Shown here: in pieces, positions 1-7,995 of the stretch
Position numbering within the stretch: the stretch's first letter is position 1
Layout: every line of letters begins with the position of its first letter
From: Clostridium hydrogeniformans DSM 21757
GTDB taxonomy: Bacteria > Bacillota > Clostridia > Clostridiales > Clostridiaceae
Assembly (NCBI RefSeq): GCF_000686705.1
Contig: NZ_KK366004.1
Span: 430,364-494,363 of the forward strand
Reading direction: 5' to 3'
DNA: 64,000 nucleotides
Notes under the pieces: model-generated
The model's input: the letters and a program-made list of their open reading frames with translations, nothing else
Told to the model about the DNA's origin: nothing
Database searches by the model: none
Translations under genes and position numbers: made by a program

Positions 1-47
1 TAAAAAAACTTTGTCCTATTTATATAGAGGAAAATTATCTTCACAAT

Positions 48-437
48 ATGATTTTTGTTATAAAGAGAGGAAAGTCACTAAGCAAAGGAAAAGAATTATT
101 AGAAGAACTTTTAAAATTTATAAGTATTAATGCTACCTGTGCTATTTTTCTATGGTTATTTCTTATTAGTGGAGAAAAAGGTGATAGTATTTATATAGGA
201 GTAAATATAATATCTATACTAATTGCTCTTAAGATATTTTATAATGAAAATAAAATTTTAAATTTATTATTAAACCTGTTATTTTTCCTAGGAATAATAT
301 TAAGTATAGTATGTTACTATTTCTTAGGATGGAGTATTATAAAAGTTTTAGCACTAGCAGTATATATTGCTATAAATATATATGGGTATAATAAGATTAG
401 ATTAAAAAACTTTAAAAACACAACTTTAGATTTTTAA
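48..437 (+). CDS. Hypothetical integral membrane protein (5' end uncertain)
   Basis: Unrecognised 129-residue protein (counted from the ATG at 48) with about four hydrophobic segments (near residues 28-43, 49-66, 72-92 and 96-113) and a basic N-terminus and C-terminus, so an inner-membrane protein is likely. The ATG has no good Shine-Dalgarno sequence at normal spacing; a GAGG lies 17 bases upstream. The reading frame has no stop between the ATG and the left edge of the window, so the true start may lie outside and this may be the 3' part of a longer gene. No catalytic motif is visible. Confidence 0.5.
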   Translation: MIFVIKRGKSLSKGKELLEELLKFISINATCAIFLWLFLISGEKGDSIYIGVNIISILIALKIFYNENKILNLLLNLLFFLGIILSIVCYYFLGWSIIKVLALAVYIAINIYGYNKIRLKNFKNTTLDF

Positions 438-459
438 TTTTATAAAAATTAAAGGTTTG

Positions 460-499
460 AGCTCACCTACTTCTGTCAAAAATAAGAAGGAGGTGAGCT
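460..499 (+). promoter_or_regulatory. Hairpin that buries the ribosome binding site of the next gene
   Basis: Bases 460-474 pair with 485-499 (14 of 15 positions) around a 10-base loop. The 3' arm contains the whole AAGGAGGTGAG Shine-Dalgarno of the 74-codon ORF at 502. There is no T-tract after it, so it is not a good intrinsic terminator; it reads as an RNA structure controlling translation. Confidence 0.6.
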
Positions 500-501
500 T
501 T

Positions 502-726
502 ATGTTTAATGTGTGTGAAATAACAAATTTAAGTAGTGGAACTATAGAATTACTTTTAGATATCAATGAATACTATGATTACTGTGATGATATAAGTGTA
601 GAAGAAGCTGAAAGCTTAGTGTCAACATACTATAGAGTGAAAAACAAAACCAATTCCCTAAGGGTTAAAAATGTAGCTATGGACTATGGAAGTAATAAAA
701 TAAGAATAACTCTTAGTAGCAATTAA
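502..726 (+). CDS. Small conserved-looking protein of unknown function upstream of comEC
   Basis: A 74-residue soluble protein beginning MFNVCEIT. A longer reading from a TTG at 457 is possible, but the strong AAGGAGGTGAG at 487-497 sits correctly for the ATG at 502, so that start is preferred. It is acidic in the middle (EYYDYCDDISVEEAE) and has no recognised motif, signal or membrane segment. Its stop is two bases before the comEC start, so the two are probably translationally coupled, and its own translation may be gated by the hairpin at 460-499. Function unknown. Confidence 0.65.
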   Translation: MFNVCEITNLSSGTIELLLDINEYYDYCDDISVEEAESLVSTYYRVKNKTNSLRVKNVAMDYGSNKIRITLSSN

Positions 727-728
727 AC

Positions 729-2378
729 ATGAAGAAAGAAATTATTTATTATACTCTGGCACTTTTCTTTGGAAATATACTTTGCTATATATTTTTCAAT
801 ATAAAAATACTTTCATTAGCAATATTTTTAGTGGTTACTGTTATTATGATTTTAACCTTAAGTAAGAAGCATTTTTTTATATGGGCAGGATTTCTTATTA
901 TAGGCTTCCTAGGGTTTCATAATTTTTTTAATATAAATCTTAAGGGAGATAAGTTTTTAATGAGAGTTGTAAATGTAAGTACACCAAGAGTAACACTTTC
1001 CTTTAAAGGTAGAGAAGTTTACATTTATGATTTCACAAAGTCTATGAAAGAAGGAGAGAAGCTAGTTCTAACAGGTGATTTTAAAAAGAATATAACCTAT
1101 GAAAAGGGAGCAATTGGAGCATTAGAAAATCATAAAATAATAAGTAGGGAAGAGGATATATTAACTAAGGTTTATAATTTTAGAAAGGTGATAAAATCTA
1201 AATTTCAAGATGCTCTTGGAGAGAGTAGAGGAGCTTTACTTAGTGGAGTAGCCTTTGGGGACTTAAAAGGAATGGATAGCCAGGATATGGAAGACTTTAA
1301 AGCTCTAGGAATAATTCATAGCATAAGTATATCAGGCTTTCATTTAAATTTAGTATATTTTACCCTTAAGAGGTTTTTAGGAACAAAACCATCTATTATT
1401 ATAAGTCTTATATACGTAATATTTACAGGCGCTAAAGTATCTTCTCTAAGAGCTTTTATAATGATATTATTTCTAGTTCTATCAACAAAGGTTTATAAAA
1501 AATATAATGGGGTCACTATTTTAGCTTTTTCAGCATTACTTCTTATGTTTTATAGACCACATTACTCCTTAAATATGTCTTTCCATCTTTCGTTTCTTAG
1601 TACTTTAGGAATACTTCTTTATATGGATAAGTTAACAAAGATATTATACAAGCTTCCTAAGTGTTTAAATACCCCACTAAGTATAACTCTTAGTGCTCAA
1701 ATACTTACCTATCCATATGTGGCAATAGCTCTTAACTATTTTACTATTGGATTTATAATGGGAAATCTTTTAATAACCCCTATTATAAGTCTACTTATTA
1801 TTTTAGGTAATGCCGCCATAATTTTTTACCCTATTCCCATTGTATTTGATTCAATATTATATATGGCAAGAATTATTATAATATTTATGGAAAGGGTAAG
1901 TGAAATATTAGTTAAAATAAATCCTAATGGACTATATGTTGATTACAAATATGGAGTAATTTATACTCTTTTAATAATAAGTTTTTACTTATATTTTAAA
2001 GGCTATAAAAATATGAAATACCTTCCAATAGCTATTGCTTTATCAGGGGTATTTTGGATATATTCTATATTTCCAACTATTACTGTAAGAACTATTTCTA
2101 GTGATACTGTGTACTTTATTAACTATAAATTCAGTAGGGTATTTATTTCAGAAAAAGAAATAAAAGATTATTATTTAAAAAATAAGCTTAAGTATGGGAA
2201 TTTAATAGAGAGTAAAGAAGAGAAATATAAAGTGAATTTTAATAAAACTTATGATATAGTAATTAAGAATAAAAAAATATATGTATATAAGAAGAAAGAC
2301 TTACACTATGAAACAGTGTTAGAGGATGGGGTAGTTTTAAAGATACTCCCTAATAATATAGTTAAGATAGGGGGATAG
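729..2378 (+). CDS. comEC: ComEC/Rec2-type DNA uptake channel, short form
   Basis: Polytopic membrane protein of the ComEC competence family, which moves single-stranded transforming DNA across the membrane. The N-terminus has membrane segments followed by a soluble DUF4131-like region (about residues 60-140), then the competence domain with its GALLSGVAFGD and HSISISGFHLNL signatures (about 165-205) and many transmembrane helices to about residue 450. Typical family members are 700-800 residues with a C-terminal metallo-beta-lactamase-like nuclease domain. Here the protein ends at 549 residues with about 100 soluble residues that show no HxHxDH motif. It sits directly before holA, the usual Firmicute arrangement. 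Either a short clostridial form or a C-terminally reduced one. Confidence 0.85.
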   Translation: MKKEIIYYTLALFFGNILCYIFFNIKILSLAIFLVVTVIMILTLSKKHFFIWAGFLIIGFLGFHNFFNINLKGDKFLMRVVNVSTPRVTLSFKGREVYIYDFTKSMKEGEKLVLTGDFKKNITYEKGAIGALENHKIISREEDILTKVYNFRKVIKSKFQDALGESRGALLSGVAFGDLKGMDSQDMEDFKALGIIHSISISGFHLNLVYFTLKRFLGTKPSIIISLIYVIFTGAKVSSLRAFIMILFLVLSTKVYKKYNGVTILAFSALLLMFYRPHYSLNMSFHLSFLSTLGILLYMDKLTKILYKLPKCLNTPLSITLSAQILTYPYVAIALNYFTIGFIMGNLLITPIISLLIILGNAAIIFYPIPIVFDSILYMARIIIIFMERVSEILVKINPNGLYVDYKYGVIYTLLIISFYLYFKGYKNMKYLPIAIALSGVFWIYSIFPTITVRTISSDTVYFINYKFSRVFISEKEIKDYYLKNKLKYGNLIESKEEKYKVNFNKTYDIVIKNKKIYVYKKKDLHYETVLEDGVVLKILPNNIVKIGG

Positions 2379-2380
2379 AT

Positions 2381-3406
2381 ATGACTTTAGATGAATTTGA
2401 AAAATCCTTAAAAGAGGAAAAGCTCTATAACGCCTATATATTTTATGGAATAGATGAAAGGCAAATAAAAGATGCCATAGACCTTTTAGTAGAAAAAGTT
2501 ATAGACAAAAGCTTTAAGGATTTAAATTATATAAGGATGGATGGATTAAACTTAGATATGGATAATTTCATAAATACTTGTGAGACCATGCCATTTATGA
2601 GCGAAAAGAAGATAGTAGAAATATTTAGGGCAGAAAATTTAAGGGTGAAGCCATCAGAAAAACCTTCTAAAATCTTTAAGGATATTATATCTTACATGAA
2701 GGATATGCCAAGCCATAGTATAGCTGTAGCCTATTATATTTTTCAGGATAAAAGGGAGAAAAATAGAGAACTAGATAAGCTTAAGGGCAACATATGTGCA
2801 GTAAAGGTGGATGAACTTAAGGGAGATAGACTGTATAAAAAAATTCAAAAGGTATTTTATAAAAAAGGCAAAGATATAGGGAAAATTGAACTTAGATATT
2901 TTGCAGAAAAAGTAGACAATGATTTAAATATAATAGAAATGGAAGCAGAGAAGCTTATAAGTTATACAGAGGGAAGAGAAATAAAAAAAGATGATATAAA
3001 TGCTATTCTTCCTATAAATAACAATGATGATGATATTTTTGACTTAGTAGATGCTATAAGTAGTGGAAGGACTCAAAAGGCTCTTATGCTTTGTAATGAA
3101 CTTATATTTAAGGGGTCTAAGGAAACAGCCATACTATCTATGATAGAAAGACAGTTTGATCTTTTATTAAAAGGAAAAGCAAAATTTCAAAATAGAGAAA
3201 CTCCAGATGAGTTCTCAAAGGCCTTTGGACTACATCCTTATGTAGCTAAAAATTTAATGGAACAAAGTAAAAGATTTAGTGAAAAACAACTTAAACAGTG
3301 TTTAACTATTTGTTTAAAAGCAGAGGAGAATATGAAGTTTTCTACTGGAGATAATAAAATGGAACTTGAAATGTCAATAATAAACTGTGCTAGAGCTAAA
3401 AAGTAG
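2381..3406 (+). CDS. holA: DNA polymerase III delta subunit
   Basis: Clamp-loader delta subunit, 341 residues, normal length. It opens the sliding clamp and loads it on primed DNA within the DnaX complex. The N-terminal region (LYNAYIFYGIDERQIKDAI) has the degenerate AAA+ fold start typical of HolA, and the C-terminal collar region (about 215-340, including DDIFDLVDAIS) is characteristic. The start is ATG two bases after the comEC stop, implying co-transcription and coupling. The gene converges on rpsT with a shared hairpin between them. Confidence 0.9.
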   Translation: MTLDEFEKSLKEEKLYNAYIFYGIDERQIKDAIDLLVEKVIDKSFKDLNYIRMDGLNLDMDNFINTCETMPFMSEKKIVEIFRAENLRVKPSEKPSKIFKDIISYMKDMPSHSIAVAYYIFQDKREKNRELDKLKGNICAVKVDELKGDRLYKKIQKVFYKKGKDIGKIELRYFAEKVDNDLNIIEMEAEKLISYTEGREIKKDDINAILPINNNDDDIFDLVDAISSGRTQKALMLCNELIFKGSKETAILSMIERQFDLLLKGKAKFQNRETPDEFSKAFGLHPYVAKNLMEQSKRFSEKQLKQCLTICLKAEENMKFSTGDNKMELEMSIINCARAKK

Positions 3407-3435
3407 GATTTTATAAAATTATAGAGTAAAATAAA

Positions 3436-3457
3436 AAACCGGTAAATATACCGGTTT
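3436..3457 (-). terminator. Intrinsic terminator between holA and rpsT (best for rpsT)
   Basis: A 9-bp stem (3436-3444 with 3449-3457, core ACCGGT) and a 4-base loop. Read on the minus strand it is followed by TTTTTTATTTTA, a good U-tract for rpsT; on the plus strand the tail is weaker, so it may serve holA only partly. Confidence 0.8.
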
Positions 3458-3462
3458 ATTTA

Positions 3463-3729
3463 TTATGCGTTTAATGCATTTAATTTCGCTGCTAATCTAG
3501 ATTTCTTTCTAGAAGCCATGTTCTTATGAATTATTCCTTTTGTTGAAGCCATATCTAAAGCTTTAACTACATTTTCGAAGTTAGCCTTAGCCTCTTCTAC
3601 ATTGTTTGAAGCTACTGCAGCCTCAAACGTTTTTATAGTAGTTTTAAGAGCTGATTTTACCATCTTATTTCTAAGAGTTTTAGCAGCTGTTACTTTTATT
3701 CTCTTCTGAGCTGACTTTATATTTGCCAT
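3463..3729 (-). CDS. rpsT: 30S ribosomal protein S20
   Basis: 88-residue basic protein starting [13 protein letters not shown], with the family's helical, Lys/Ala-rich composition and the C-terminal [16 protein letters not shown] signature. It binds 16S rRNA early in 30S assembly. The start has a strong GGGGGTGA Shine-Dalgarno. It is monocistronic and opposite in direction to its neighbours, as usual between holA and gpr in Firmicutes. A leader of about 75 bases precedes it, which could host the autoregulation known for S20 in some bacteria, but no specific structure was established here. Confidence 0.95.
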   Translation of the reverse strand: MANIKSAQKRIKVTAAKTLRNKMVKSALKTTIKTFEAAVASNNVEEAKANFENVVKALDMASTKGIIHKNMASRKKSRLAAKLNALNA

Positions 3730-3811
3730 GTTTTTTCACCCCCTTTATATTATATAGGGCCTCTGCAGTATTGGGGAAATCTGCGTACGAGTCTATCTTT
3801 TAACAAAGGTT

Positions 3812-3840
3812 ATTATAGCATTAAAAAAATAATACTTCAA
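3812..3840 (-). promoter_or_regulatory. Vegetative promoter for rpsT
   Basis: On the minus strand TTGAAG (plus-strand 3835-3840), a 17-base spacer, then TATAAT (3812-3817). Predicted start is about 75 bases before the rpsT ATG. Confidence 0.7.
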
Positions 3841-3936
3841 GAGAAACTTTAAATATTGGATAAATAAAATTCCAGTTATATAAAATGAAAAAATTACAAA
3901 AGATATATAAAGAGTTACTTTAAAGGAGGATTTTAT

Positions 3937-4911
3937 ATGTTTAGTATAAGAACAGATTTAGCTTTAGAAACAAGAGAGATGTATGTTAAGAGTAATAAAA
4001 AAGAATGTGACGGGGTAGAGGTTATTGAAAAAGAAGAAAATGATATAAAGATTTCCACAGTAAAAATAATAAATGATATTGGAGAAAAAACCATGGGAAA
4101 ACCTAAGGGAACCTATGTTACTATGGAAATGCCAAAGCTTACTCTCTATGATGGAGAACTTATGGATAATGTAAGTAATTCTTTAGGAAAAGTCCTTTTA
4201 GATATGATAAAAGTGGATAAAAATAAAACAACCCTAGTGGTGGGCCTTGGAAATTGGAATGTAACTCCAGATGCGCTAGGACCTAAGGTTATATCAAAAC
4301 TCATGGTAACAAGGCATATTAAAGAGTTAATGCCAGAGGCTATAGACGAGGATGTAACACCGGTTTGTGCTATATCTCCAGGAGTATTAGGGCTTACAGG
4401 TATTGAAACAGGAGAAGTTATAAAGGCTTTAGTTCAGAAAATAAAACCAGATTACGTAGTTTGTATAGATGCTTTAGCATCTAGAAGGCTGGAAAGAGTT
4501 AATAGAACTATACAAATAGGAGATACAGGAATATCACCAGGAGCTGGAGTTGGTAATAGGAGAATGGAGATAAATGAGAAAACTGTGGGAGTCCCTGTTA
4601 TAGCTATAGGAGTACCTACTGTTGTATATGCAGCAACTATTGCTAGTGATACCATAGATTTAGTTATAGATTCTGTAAAGTCACAGGCATCAGAGGGAGA
4701 TAAGGTATATGATATGTTAGGGTCTATAGATAAGGGAGAAAGAAATCAGCTTATACATGAAATATTAAATCCTTATGTAGGGGATTTAGTGGTCACCCCA
4801 AAGGAAGTAGATTCTGTTATAGATTCTGTATCTAAGATAATTTCAACAGGAATTAATATAGCTCTTCAACCGGCGTTAAATATGGAGGAAATAAATAAGT
4901 TCCTAAATTAG
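3937..4911 (+). CDS. gpr: Germination protease GPR
   Basis: Spore-core protease that degrades small acid-soluble proteins (SASP) at germination; made as an inactive zymogen in the forespore. The signature regions are clear: SIRTDLALETRE near the N-terminus, GLGNWNVTPDALGPK, GITGIET-type LGLTGIETGEV, CIDALASRRLERVN, and a C-terminal LVVTPKEVDSVID. It is 324 residues. Compared from memory with Bacillus GPR, only about three residues precede the mature-like IRTDLA, so the N-terminal propeptide seems very short. Strong AAAGGAGG at the start. Next to spoIIP as in Bacillus, fitting forespore sigma-G control. Confidence 0.95.
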   Translation: MFSIRTDLALETREMYVKSNKKECDGVEVIEKEENDIKISTVKIINDIGEKTMGKPKGTYVTMEMPKLTLYDGELMDNVSNSLGKVLLDMIKVDKNKTTLVVGLGNWNVTPDALGPKVISKLMVTRHIKELMPEAIDEDVTPVCAISPGVLGLTGIETGEVIKALVQKIKPDYVVCIDALASRRLERVNRTIQIGDTGISPGAGVGNRRMEINEKTVGVPVIAIGVPTVVYAATIASDTIDLVIDSVKSQASEGDKVYDMLGSIDKGERNQLIHEILNPYVGDLVVTPKEVDSVIDSVSKIISTGINIALQPALNMEEINKFLN

Positions 4912-4993
4912 AATACATAAAAGATATTTATATATTGATCTTCTATCACTCAGTTAAATAAAAGATATAAATAGAAGAATATTAACTTAAAAG

Positions 4994-5035
4994 AGGGATT
5001 TTCATTAAGAGATTTTTAATGAGAATTCCTTTTTT
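4994..5035 (+). terminator. Intrinsic terminator after gpr
   Basis: A 15-bp stem with two G-T pairs (4994-5008 with 5016-5030), 7-base loop, then a run of T. Confidence 0.8.
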
Positions 5036-5109
5036 AACTTTCTATAAAATATATTATACAAGTTTCAAAGAAAATTTTAGAGTCATATCCTTTAATATAA
5101 GGAATCTAG

Positions 5110-5140
5110 GTAATATTTTTATTTTTATAGTAATATAATA
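5110..5140 (+). promoter_or_regulatory. Candidate sporulation promoter of the first spoIIP
   Basis: GTAATATT at 5110 and TAATATAATA at 5131-5140, about 13 bases apart, resemble sigma-E type elements. The same block (GTAATATTTTTAT ... TAATATAATACC) is conserved upstream of the second spoIIP copy at 6241-6272, supporting a shared regulatory role. Assignment to sigma-E or sigma-G is inference. Confidence 0.4.
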
Positions 5141-5161
5141 CCCTATAGGGGGAGATGGAGG

Positions 5162-6196
5162 TTGTATTACACTAAGAAAAGAGCAGATAATAACCTAAAA
5201 ATAAGGTTTCTAATTTATATATTTTTAACCATAGTTATGTTTATAGCCCTATTTAATTTTTTAAAAGGTAATCTTTTAAATGGAGTACAGGGAAATATAG
5301 TCTATGGAGAAATGTTAAAGTATTCAATGCCCTTAATGGGAGGAAGTGAAGAGGGGGAGATAGAAGATCATTATAACTTAAAGAAATATATGATGAAGAT
5401 ATTAGGAGTCAATATATATGAGCCCTTAACTATTCTAGAAAAGGAACTTCCCCTGACAGCATTAAATAATACGGGGGGAGAGGGGAGTTTAATTTCTTTA
5501 ACCCCTTTTAATATTTCAGAGAGTAGTATATCTCAGGGGGAAGAGGAAAAAACCCAAGGGGATAAGGATAAGGAGTCCTTAGAGAATAATAAAGATTTAA
5601 AGAAGACTCTTGATAAAGGTGAGCCAGAGGTTTTAATATATAATACTCATAATAATGAGGACTTTTCACCTGGGGGACCAGTAAATGGGATAACAACAGT
5701 TGGAAATGAATTAAAAAAAACCTTGGAGGAAACCTATGGCATATCAGTAATTCATGATACAACTGTTCATATTAAGGATTATAATGCGGCTTATAAAAGT
5801 TCGGTTAAGACCTTAGAGGGATACTTAGATAAACACAAGGATTTGAAGCTTATAATAGACCTTCATAGGGATGGAGGACCTAGTAAAGCTTCTATAACCA
5901 CTAATATAAATGGAGAAAATGTAGCTAAGATTATGTTTGTTATATCTAAGGCTAGGAAAAACCTTGATGAAAATATGAAGTTGGTAAATGAAATGGTTGA
6001 AACTAGTAATAAATTATATCCAGGATTCACTAAAGGAGTGCGAGAGGTTAATAGGGGAAAAAACAATTATAATCAGGATAAGAGCTCAAAAGTTGTACTT
6101 ATAGAAATAGGGTCGGAGGTATCTACCATAGATGAAGCAAAGGCATCAACTAAATATTTAGGAAGAATAATAGCTGAAACTATTAATAAAAAATAA
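5162..6196 (+). CDS. spoIIP: SpoIIP-family engulfment peptidoglycan hydrolase, copy 1
   Basis: Membrane-anchored amidase/endopeptidase of the SpoIID-SpoIIM-SpoIIP machine that drives engulfment. N-terminal membrane anchor at about residues 13-32, a variable linker rich in Ser, Glu and Lys (about 110-155), then the SpoIIP domain with EVLIYNTHNNEDFSPGG, LIIDLHRDGGP and VLIEIGSE. The family normally reads YHTH in the first motif; here the first His is Asn, while the second copy keeps YHTH. The start is TTG at 5162, preceded by GGGGGAGATGGAGG. It lies between gpr and a tandem paralogue. Either a working specialised enzyme or a partly impaired one. Confidence 0.88.
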   Translation: MYYTKKRADNNLKIRFLIYIFLTIVMFIALFNFLKGNLLNGVQGNIVYGEMLKYSMPLMGGSEEGEIEDHYNLKKYMMKILGVNIYEPLTILEKELPLTALNNTGGEGSLISLTPFNISESSISQGEEEKTQGDKDKESLENNKDLKKTLDKGEPEVLIYNTHNNEDFSPGGPVNGITTVGNELKKTLEETYGISVIHDTTVHIKDYNAAYKSSVKTLEGYLDKHKDLKLIIDLHRDGGPSKASITTNINGENVAKIMFVISKARKNLDENMKLVNEMVETSNKLYPGFTKGVREVNRGKNNYNQDKSSKVVLIEIGSEVSTIDEAKASTKYLGRIIAETINKK

Positions 6197-6240
6197 TTAT
6201 AGATATAGGTACAACATGGTTAAGTACCAAAATTACCTAA

Positions 6241-6286
6241 GTAATATTTTTATCCCCCTATTAATATAATACCTTATAGGGGGGAT
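6241..6286 (+). promoter_or_regulatory. Promoter-like block with an inverted repeat over the SD of spoIIP copy 2
   Basis: GTAATATT (6241) and TAATATAATA (about 6262-6271) repeat the layout seen before copy 1. In addition ATCCCCCTAT (6252-6261) can pair with ATAGGGGGGAT (6276-6286), which is the Shine-Dalgarno region of copy 2. The left arm lies between the -35 and -10 elements, so only read-through transcripts from copy 1 would contain it. Confidence 0.4.
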
Positions 6287-6291
6287 GGAAA

Positions 6292-7338
6292 GTGCAATAC
6301 AGCAGAAAAGGAGAGGGGAATAACCTAGCAGGTAAGTTTTTAATTTTTATACTTTTTACTGTAATTACCTTTATAGCTTCATTTAATTTTTTAAAGAGTA
6401 GTGTATTAAAAGGGATACAGGGAAATATATTCTATGGAGAAGTATTAAGATATTCAATGCCAATAATAGAGCTAAGTGAAGATGATGGAGTTACAGAACA
6501 TCACTATGATTTTAAAAAATATATAATGGGTATATTAGGAGTAAACATATATGAACCTTTATCTATTTTAGAGAAGGAGCTTCCATTAATAGCTTTAAAT
6601 GATAATGGAAGTGGAGGGAATATGATATCCTTAAATCCATTTAAACTTCCAGATAGCAGTGTATCTCAGGGAGAGCAGGGAGAAGATAATAATAGTAAAA
6701 CAAATAAAGATAAGGAAGCTTCGGCAGAAAATAAGGACTTAAAGAAGACTCTTAATAAAAGCAAGCCAGAGGTTTTAATATATCATACCCATAATAATGA
6801 GGATTTTTCCCCAGGAGGACCGGCTAATAGTATATCAATTGTAGGTAATGAATTAAGTAGAATTTTAGAAGAAACCTATGGTATATCAGTAGTTCATGAT
6901 AATAGTATTCATATTAAGAATTATAATACATCTTATAAAAGTTCTGCAAAGACCTTAGAAGGGTACTTAAATAAGGAGAATGATTTTAAGGTTATACTAG
7001 ATTTACATAGGGATTCAGGCCCTAAAAAATCTTCTATAACTACCAATATAAATGGAGAAAATGTGGCTAAAATTATGTTTGTAATTTCTAAAGATAGAAA
7101 AAACCTTGATGAAAATATGAAGCTGGTAAATGAAATGGTTGAAACTAGTAATAAATTATATCCGGGGTTTTCAAGAGGGGTATTTTCATATAATAGAGGG
7201 CAGAATAATTTTAACCAAGATAAGAGTTCAAAATCTATACTTATAGAATTAGGATCAGATGCATCAACTATAGAAGAAGCAAAGGCATCAGTTAAATATC
7301 TAGCAAGAATAATAGCGGAGAGTATTAATAAAAAATAA
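6292..7338 (+). CDS. spoIIP: SpoIIP-family engulfment peptidoglycan hydrolase, copy 2
   Basis: Tandem paralogue of the gene just upstream; by eye well over half of the residues match along the whole length, including the anchor, the linker position and the catalytic domain. It has an N-terminal membrane segment (about residues 15-33), then EVLIYHTHNNEDFSPGG with the canonical YHTH, VILDLHRDSGP and ILIELGSD. Start is GTG with GGGGGGATGG before it. No terminator separates the copies, so read-through is possible, but each has its own promoter-like block. This copy is the better candidate for the canonical SpoIIP activity. Confidence 0.9.
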   Translation: MQYSRKGEGNNLAGKFLIFILFTVITFIASFNFLKSSVLKGIQGNIFYGEVLRYSMPIIELSEDDGVTEHHYDFKKYIMGILGVNIYEPLSILEKELPLIALNDNGSGGNMISLNPFKLPDSSVSQGEQGEDNNSKTNKDKEASAENKDLKKTLNKSKPEVLIYHTHNNEDFSPGGPANSISIVGNELSRILEETYGISVVHDNSIHIKNYNTSYKSSAKTLEGYLNKENDFKVILDLHRDSGPKKSSITTNINGENVAKIMFVISKDRKNLDENMKLVNEMVETSNKLYPGFSRGVFSYNRGQNNFNQDKSSKSILIELGSDASTIEEAKASVKYLARIIAESINKK

Positions 7339-7394
7339 AGAAATAGTAAGTAGCAGGGAATTGAAGTTAATTAAAAGAAAAATGTTAAATAATA

Positions 7395-7443
7395 AAACCA
7401 GAGTTAAGACTTTTTATAGGATTAAACTCTGGTTTATTTTTTT
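7395..7443 (+). terminator. Intrinsic terminator after spoIIP copy 2
   Basis: AAACCAGAGTT pairs with AACTCTGGTTT around a loop of about 17 bases, followed by ATTTTTTT. Confidence 0.8.
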
Positions 7444-7491
7444 ATTAATTTGGTTAGTATTATAGAAAAATAGTTTATTAGGAGATGTGTT

Positions 7492-7803
7492 ATGAAATTT
7501 TCAGGTAAGTTTAAATATAAAATATTATTTATATTCTGTGCATCAATATTTATATATGGTTTTTTTAGTGTAAATATTAAATGTACAGAGAAGTTTAGTT
7601 TAGGAGAAAATAAGAATAATGAAATACTTTTAGGTGATAATAAAACCATAATTAAAATTAGGGAGGATAAGGCGCCCGTAAAATCTTCTAATGATGAAAA
7701 AGAAGGGCTTAAAGTATCTATCCCCAATTATGATATAGTTTTTTCAAAAAAACCACTTAGTGATTTTAAAAGTTATGTAGCTGAAAAATTTAACTTTAAA
7801 TAG
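7492..7803 (+). CDS. Small secreted or membrane-anchored protein of unknown function
   Basis: 103 residues. Residues 1-9 are basic, 10-28 are hydrophobic (ILFIFCASIFIYGFFSV), and the rest is polar, so it is either exported or single-pass anchored. An AGGAGATG Shine-Dalgarno precedes the ATG. It lies between spoIIP and lepA, the position of yqxA in Bacillus, but the sequence is not clearly that family, so only position suggests a sporulation link. Confidence 0.6.
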   Translation: MKFSGKFKYKILFIFCASIFIYGFFSVNIKCTEKFSLGENKNNEILLGDNKTIIKIREDKAPVKSSNDEKEGLKVSIPNYDIVFSKKPLSDFKSYVAEKFNFK

Positions 7804-7909
7804 GTTAAGTAATTAATATACTATCTAAGCTTAAGTATAAATAAGAAATTAAGATTAAATGAAAAATAATGGTGAAAAATTAATAGTATATAAGTATTAA
7901 GGCTTAATA

Positions 7910-7940
7910 TTGACATTTACACAGGACCTTGTGGTATAAT
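7910..7940 (+). promoter_or_regulatory. Extended -10 promoter for lepA
   Basis: TTGACA at 7910-7915 and TATAAT at 7935-7940 preceded by TG one base upstream (extended -10). The spacer is 19 bases, long for a sigma-A promoter but compensated by the extended -10. Confidence 0.65.
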
Positions 7941-7995
7941 TTATTGTGATTCAGTATGACATGGGGGTGAATTCTGTTCAAGGGAACAGGTTATT

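Noticed and set aside
5162-7338. Spo genes as part of a mobile duplication
   Set aside because: No transposase, terminal repeats or target duplications around the pair; plain tandem duplication is enough.
7963-7995. Upstream Shine-Dalgarno GGGGGTGA as the lepA start signal
   Set aside because: It is about 27 bases from the ATG and no in-frame start lies between; the conserved LepA N-terminus begins at 7996.
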